Of a stretch of DNA of 5,009 nucleotides, positions 1 through 2,266 are shown in pieces. The notes under the pieces were generated by a model. That model was not told the origin of the DNA. It made no database searches and saw nothing but the letters and a program-made list of their open reading frames with translations. Both the position numbers and the translations under genes were made by a program. Each line of letters begins with the position of its first letter. Positions within the stretch are counted from its first letter, which is position 1. Source of the DNA: Lachnospiraceae bacterium (GTDB lineage: Bacteria > Bacillota > Clostridia > Lachnospirales > Lachnospiraceae); NCBI GenBank assembly GCA_017613225.1, contig JAGAEH010000042.1, forward strand, positions 1 to 5,009, read 5' to 3'.

Positions 1-301
1 AGAAATAGAAAGCCAATTCGTAGATCTCTTTCCCCAAATTTGACGGGGAGTCCCCGTAAAAATAGTTTTCCTGCACAAAACCCAGGTGGTCGATGGGAAG
101 CCGCACGCCGGTCTCTTCAAAAACTTCGCGCAAAACAGCCTCCTCCGCCGTCTCACCGAACTTGATCCGGCCGCCCACGGAATAGAAATAGCCGGAGCGG
201 CTGTTGCGGACCATCAAAAACCGCCCATCCTTCTGGATGATCGCTCCGACACGGATGTTTAGGATCCCGTCCCCGCAGGGGACGCACATGTCCTGGCTCA
301 T
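1..301 (-). CDS. Nudix hydrolase, C-terminus cut off by window edge
   Basis: This is the first 100 residues of a Nudix-family pyrophosphohydrolase; the rest lies beyond position 1. Such enzymes hydrolyse nucleoside diphosphates linked to another group, using divalent metal bound by the Nudix box. The box is complete at about residues 43-65 (GRIKFGETAEEAVL, then REVFEETGV) and fits GX5EX7REUXEEXGU exactly, so the protein should be catalytically competent. The N-terminus (MSQDMCVPCGDG) has a CX2C pair that could be incidental. Substrate cannot be inferred. I chose the ATG at 301 because AGGGAG lies 6 bases upstream. An in-frame ATG at 316, overlapping the GNAT stop codon as TGATG, is an alternative that would add five residues. 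The gene follows the GNAT gene on the same strand by 14 bases and is probably co-transcribed with it. Family assignment is firm, specific function unknown. Confidence 0.93.
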   Translation of the reverse strand, partial: MSQDMCVPCGDGILNIRVGAIIQKDGRFLMVRNSRSGYFYSVGGRIKFGETAEEAVLREVFEETGVRLPIDHLGFVQENYFYGDSPSNLGKEIYELAFYF

Positions 302-307
302 CGATTT

Positions 308-313
308 CTCCCT
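308..313 (-). promoter_or_regulatory. Ribosome binding site of the Nudix gene
   Basis: On the minus strand AGGGAG stands 6 bases before the ATG at 301. It favours 301 over the in-frame ATG at 316, which has only the weaker AAAGAAG just upstream. The site lies within 10 bases of the GNAT stop codon, so translation of the two genes may be coupled. Confidence 0.6.
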
Positions 314-315
314 CA

Positions 316-723
316 TCACTTCTTTACGCGCATAAAGCCGCGGCAGCCGAGCTGCGAAAGCTCGGTAAATTCCAGGGATTGATAGAAAGCGACTGTCTGC
401 GGGCGATCATCCGTCACCAGTTCGATCTGCCGCACATTGGCGAAACGCGCGAGGACTTCCTCCAGAAGCGCTTTTCCGATGCCTTGCCGCTGATGCTCCG
501 GATACACCAGAAGGTCCTGGATGAACACGATGGTGCTGCCGTCCCCCACAGTGCGGATGAGCCCCAGCAGTTCGCCGTTGTCGTACGCCGCCAGTGTTAA
601 CAGCGAGTGAGCAAAGCCTTCTTTCAGCGCGGCAGGATCCCTCGTGTAGGCGCTCCAGCCCACGGCTGCGTACAGAGGAAGGACCTCCTGTTCATTATAA
701 TGAGTATACTCTTTGATCTCCAT
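316..723 (-). CDS. GNAT-family N-acetyltransferase
   Basis: A 135-residue, single-domain Gcn5-related N-acetyltransferase, which transfers an acetyl group from acetyl-CoA to an amine. The acetyl-CoA pyrophosphate-binding motif A is clear at about residues 68-88: QDLLVYPEHQRQGIGKALL contains the Q/RxxGxG/A signature as QRQGIG. The preceding beta strand (IVFIQDLLVY) and the late FYQSLEF segment (motif B, with the usual FY pair) also fit, and the length is normal for a compact GNAT. The acceptor cannot be told; small GNATs act on polyamines, aminoglycosides, amino acids or protein termini. The ATG start at 723 has only weak Shine-Dalgarno matches (AGAG touching the start, GGGGCGG 12 bases away). 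It heads a two-gene minus-strand unit with the Nudix gene and diverges from the toxin-antitoxin cassette. Its high GC matches the Nudix gene, not the cassette. Confidence 0.93.
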   Translation of the reverse strand: MEIKEYTHYNEQEVLPLYAAVGWSAYTRDPAALKEGFAHSLLTLAAYDNGELLGLIRTVGDGSTIVFIQDLLVYPEHQRQGIGKALLEEVLARFANVRQIELVTDDRPQTVAFYQSLEFTELSQLGCRGFMRVKK

Positions 724-743
724 CTCTGTTTAAAACCGCCCCG

Positions 744-772
744 ATAATTTTGGCATTATCCATTACAGTCAG
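744..772 (-). promoter_or_regulatory. Weak candidate promoter for the GNAT-Nudix unit
   Basis: Read on the minus strand, CTGACT (772-767) and AATTAT (749-744) are 17 bases apart and each matches four of six consensus bases of the sigma-A -35 and -10 boxes. The predicted start of transcription would lie about 12-15 bases before the ATG at 723. A TTATCC/GGATAA inverted repeat (756-761 and 772-777) sits over the spacer and could be a binding site. The matches are modest and chance is a real possibility. Confidence 0.25.
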
Positions 773-802
773 GATAACCGTGCTTTGATAAAAAAGCAAT
801 AG

Positions 803-865
803 TTGCATATATTTCGGGCTGAAATGTGCAAATATTACATAACATATATTGACAAATATATGCAA
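803..865. repeat. Perfect 12-bp inverted repeat upstream of the toxin-antitoxin genes
   Basis: TTGCATATATTT at 803-814 has its exact reverse complement, AAATATATGCAA, at 854-865, with 39 bases between the arms. The right arm overlaps the -35/spacer region of the cassette promoter. The centres of the arms are 51 bases apart, close to five helical turns, so the two sites would lie on the same face of the DNA. This geometry suits a dimeric or tetrameric HTH repressor that bridges two sites. The obvious candidate is the HTH domain of the first cassette gene; that link is inference. Confidence 0.6.
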
Positions 866-876
866 ATACTGCATAA
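827..876. repeat. Near-identical 16-bp direct repeat across the promoter
   Basis: TGCAAATATTACATAA (827-842) and TGCAAATACTGCATAA (861-876) match at 14 of 16 positions and start 34 bases apart. The second copy covers the -10 box of the cassette promoter, the first lies just upstream of the -35 box. Both contain the TGCAAAT core that also ends the right arm of the 12-bp inverted repeat, so the whole stretch appears built from repeated TGCA(A/T)AT units. It is AT-rich, so part of the similarity may be compositional. Confidence 0.5.
843..862. promoter_or_regulatory. Likely operator: 8-bp palindrome over the -35 box
   Basis: CATATATT (843-850) and AATATATG (855-862) are perfect reverse complements separated by GACA. 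The palindrome covers the -35 hexamer TTGACA (849-854), so a protein bound here would block RNA polymerase. Short palindromes of this size over the promoter are typical operators of XRE/Cro-C1 regulators, and the first gene downstream carries such a domain. Binding by that protein is inferred, not shown. Confidence 0.55.
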
Positions 877-877
877 T
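849..877 (+). promoter_or_regulatory. Sigma-A-type promoter of the mntA-hepT cassette
   Basis: A perfect -35 box TTGACA (849-854) is followed by an optimal 17-base spacer and a -10 box CATAAT (872-877, five of six consensus bases). Transcription would start near 884, giving a leader of only about 16 bases that begins at or just before the ribosome binding site. The promoter is strong by consensus and sits inside several repeats, which suggests that it is held down by autoregulation. Confidence 0.8.
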
Positions 878-884
878 ACGATGC

Positions 885-891
885 GGGAGGG
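885..891 (+). promoter_or_regulatory. Ribosome binding site fixing the start of the HTH-MNT gene
   Basis: GGGAGGG lies 8 bases before the ATG at 900. The open frame continues upstream to a TTG at 849, but that codon is part of the -35 box, so translation must begin downstream of it. The nearby in-frame-looking ATG inside GGGATGC is out of frame or too close to the site to be the real start of the HTH domain. Confidence 0.75.
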
Positions 892-899
892 ATGCAAAA

Positions 900-1373
900 A
901 TGACAGAACTCAAACAGCTTCGCAGGAAGAAAAGACTGACCCAGCAGGAGGCCGCAAAACGGATCGGTGTTTCTTTACGCTCTTATATATCGTACGAGAA
1001 TGATGAAGATAAAGTCGGGACACCAAAGTATCGCTTCCTTTTGTCAGAGATCGATCGCATGGATCCTCTGGATGAAGAACATGGCCTTTTGACCATAGAG
1101 GAGATCCGTGATCTGTGCAGAGAGGTCTTTACGGATTACGATGTAGATTACTGTTATCTGTTTGGGTCATATGCAAAAAAGAGAGCGAAGGAGACCAGCG
1201 ACGTCGATCTTCTGATCTCTACAAAAGTGACCGGCCTTCGTTTCTATGAACTGGATGAACGTTTGAGAGAACGTCTTCAAAAAAGAGTGGACCTTTTAGA
1301 CAAAAAGCAGCTTTTAAACAACGAAGATCTGCTGGACGAAGTGTTGAAAGATGGGATAAAGATCTATGGATAA
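900..1373 (+). CDS. mntA: MntA-like antitoxin: XRE helix-turn-helix fused to minimal nucleotidyltransferase
   Basis: A 157-residue two-domain protein. Residues about 4-34 form an XRE/Cro-C1 helix-turn-helix (LKQLRRKKRLTQQEAAKRIG, then GVSLRSYISYEN). After a linker, residues about 65-157 form a minimal nucleotidyltransferase (MNT). Its catalytic signature GSX10DXD is intact: Gly89-Ser90, then Asp101-Val-Asp103, with the third acidic residue probably Asp131 in KRVDLLD. In studied HepT-MntA pairs, MntA neutralises the HEPN toxin by adding AMP groups to the toxin tyrosine near its active site. Most MntA proteins are MNT only; here the added HTH domain could make the antitoxin its own repressor, which fits the palindromes over the promoter. 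The gene overlaps the toxin gene by 8 bases. It is lower in GC than the flanking chromosome. Domain calls are firm. The antitoxin role comes from the paired gene, and the self-repression is inference. Confidence 0.9.
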   Translation: MTELKQLRRKKRLTQQEAAKRIGVSLRSYISYENDEDKVGTPKYRFLLSEIDRMDPLDEEHGLLTIEEIRDLCREVFTDYDVDYCYLFGSYAKKRAKETSDVDLLISTKVTGLRFYELDERLRERLQKRVDLLDKKQLLNNEDLLDEVLKDGIKIYG

Positions 1374-1698
1374 CATAAAGAATGACGGCTACTACATCAC
1401 AAAGATCAAGGGAGATCTTCAGTTTATCTTCCGTCACATGGATCGTGTTGAAACAGAAGAATTCTCACAGAGCGAGATCCTGCAGGACTCCATGATGTTC
1501 CGGCTTATTCAGATCTCTGAAAACGCCAGGAGATTAAGTGAACAATACAAGAAGGAGCATGCATCGATCCCATGGACTGCGATCTATGGTCTGAGGAACA
1601 AGATCGTCCATGATTATGGAAATGTAGATCTTGGAATCGTATACAGTACATTGAAAGAAGACATTCCGGCATTATTGAAAGAGATGGTAGATTTGTAA
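1366..1698 (+). CDS. hepT: HepT-like HEPN-domain toxin (DUF86 family)
   Basis: A 110-residue all-helical HEPN protein of the HepT/DUF86 type, predicted to be a metal-independent RNase that dimerises to build its active site. The defining RX4HXY motif is intact in LRNKIVHDYGNV: Arg77, His82 and Tyr84. Arg and His are the expected catalytic pair, and Tyr84 corresponds to the tyrosine that MntA AMPylates in characterised systems. The N-terminal part (MDNIKNDGYY, about 28 residues to HMDRVE) and the FRLIQISENARRLSE helix also match the family, and the length is typical. The ATG at 1366 lies inside the end of the antitoxin gene, with GATGGGA 9 bases upstream, so the toxin is probably made by coupled translation and never ahead of its antitoxin. 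No motif residue is lost, so the module looks active. Confidence 0.9.
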   Translation: MDNIKNDGYYITKIKGDLQFIFRHMDRVETEEFSQSEILQDSMMFRLIQISENARRLSEQYKKEHASIPWTAIYGLRNKIVHDYGNVDLGIVYSTLKEDIPALLKEMVDL

Positions 1699-1714
1699 GT
1701 ACTAGAACGTGAAA

Positions 1715-1721
1715 AAGGGGA
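1715..1721 (+). promoter_or_regulatory. Ribosome binding site supporting a TTG start at 1731
   Basis: AAGGGGA ends 9 bases before the TTG at 1731 but 18 bases before the next in-frame ATG at 1740. Spacing therefore favours the TTG. An out-of-frame ATG at 1723 opens a three-codon frame (ATG GCA TTT TGA) that is too near the site to be well used. Confidence 0.5.
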
Positions 1722-1730
1722 AATGGCATT

Positions 1731-2063
1731 TTGACACAAATGGAAGAGTCTATAAATCATAATAAGGACATTTATGTTTGGAGCGATAAAATCACTTCAG
1801 TATTGAAGTCAGTTTTTAGAACTCAAGAACTAAACGGATATACGTATTATTTAAAAGACAATGGGGAAATGTTTTGCCTGCTTGAGTATACGTCTCCCCT
1901 TTATGGTTTCATATTGGAAATGTCAGCGGATGAGGAAACCGCCATCAATAATTGCGGAATAGATATAGGCGAATATCCTCTGTTAGATTACGATTCTCCG
2001 GAGGAGATGCTCGAATATATCATGAACAATGTCAACCAAGGAATGGAAGACAGATTCGAGTGA
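1731..2063 (+). CDS. Acidic 110-residue protein of unknown function, third gene of the cassette
   Basis: I do not recognise this protein. It is 110 residues from the TTG at 1731, or 107 from the ATG at 1740. It has no signal peptide, no membrane segment and no cysteine motif (only two scattered cysteines). It looks like one compact alpha/beta domain: an N-terminal helix (WSDKITSVLKSVF), hairpin strands rich in tyrosine (YTYYLKDNGEMFCLLEY), and an acidic C-terminal helix (SPEEMLEYIMNNV). The C-terminal half is strongly acidic, as in many small antitoxin or immunity proteins, but that is only a resemblance. It begins 32 bases after the toxin stop codon, shares the cassette's low GC, has no clear promoter of its own, and ends before the shared terminator. 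It is probably co-transcribed with mntA-hepT. It could be an accessory module gene or an unrelated passenger. Confidence 0.7.
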   Translation: MTQMEESINHNKDIYVWSDKITSVLKSVFRTQELNGYTYYLKDNGEMFCLLEYTSPLYGFILEMSADEETAINNCGIDIGEYPLLDYDSPEEMLEYIMNNVNQGMEDRFE

Positions 2064-2143
2064 AATAACGAAGCGATTGAAACACGCACTCGGATGCTAA
2101 TTTGATGGAGGAAAGCCGATAAGCAGCGGAGTAATTATTCGAA

Positions 2144-2175
2144 TTTGGCAAAGCCATGTGATTGGTTTTGGCAAA
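2144..2175. repeat. Short direct repeat in the 3' untranslated stretch
   Basis: TTTGGCAAA occurs at 2144-2152 and again at 2167-2175, 23 bases apart. It lies in the 123-base stretch between the third cassette gene and the terminator hairpin. In that stretch I see no gene, RNA or other site. The repeat is short and may be chance. Confidence 0.3.
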
Positions 2176-2186
2176 TAATAAAACAG

Positions 2187-2228
2187 ACAGCGATGTGAAG
2201 GGTGAGAGCCGACACATCGCTGTTTTTT
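2187..2228. terminator. Rho-independent terminator, probably bidirectional
   Basis: ACAGCGATGTG (2187-2197) and CACATCGCTGT (2213-2223) form a perfect 11-bp stem around a 15-base loop. On the plus strand it runs into six T residues (2223-2228), a strong terminator for the toxin-antitoxin cassette. Read on the minus strand, the same stem is followed by CTGTTTTATTATTT, a looser U-rich tail, so it can also end the convergent reductase transcript, whose stop codon is about 39 bases away. The rest of this gap (2229-2266) holds nothing recognisable. Confidence 0.88.
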
Positions 2229-2266
2229 CGTGTTATAGACGGGAATTCGTAGGAGGGCTGGGGATC

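Noticed and set aside
781..798. TGCTTT/AAAGCA hairpin in the divergent region as a possible terminator.
   Set aside because: The stem is only six AT-rich pairs and there is no T-run after it on either strand.
849..851. TTG as the start of a longer, 174-residue HTH-MNT protein.
   Set aside because: This codon is part of the -35 box, upstream of the expected transcript start. The extra residues do not belong to the HTH fold, and the ATG at 900 has a strong ribosome binding site.
695..913. A 72-residue minus-strand frame across the divergent control region.
   Set aside because: It overlaps the GNAT start, the promoter and the HTH gene start, and has no ribosome binding site or recognisable domain.
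1675..1705. TTGAAA near the end of hepT as the -35 box of a separate promoter for the third gene.
   Set aside because: No acceptable -10 box occurs at 16-19 bases spacing; the best match (TACTAG) fits only about half of the consensus.
2064..2186. Possible small gene or structured RNA between the third cassette gene and the terminator.
   Set aside because: Only frames of about five codons or fewer follow the ATGs on the plus strand, the minus-strand frame has no motif, and no strong pairing beyond the terminator is apparent.
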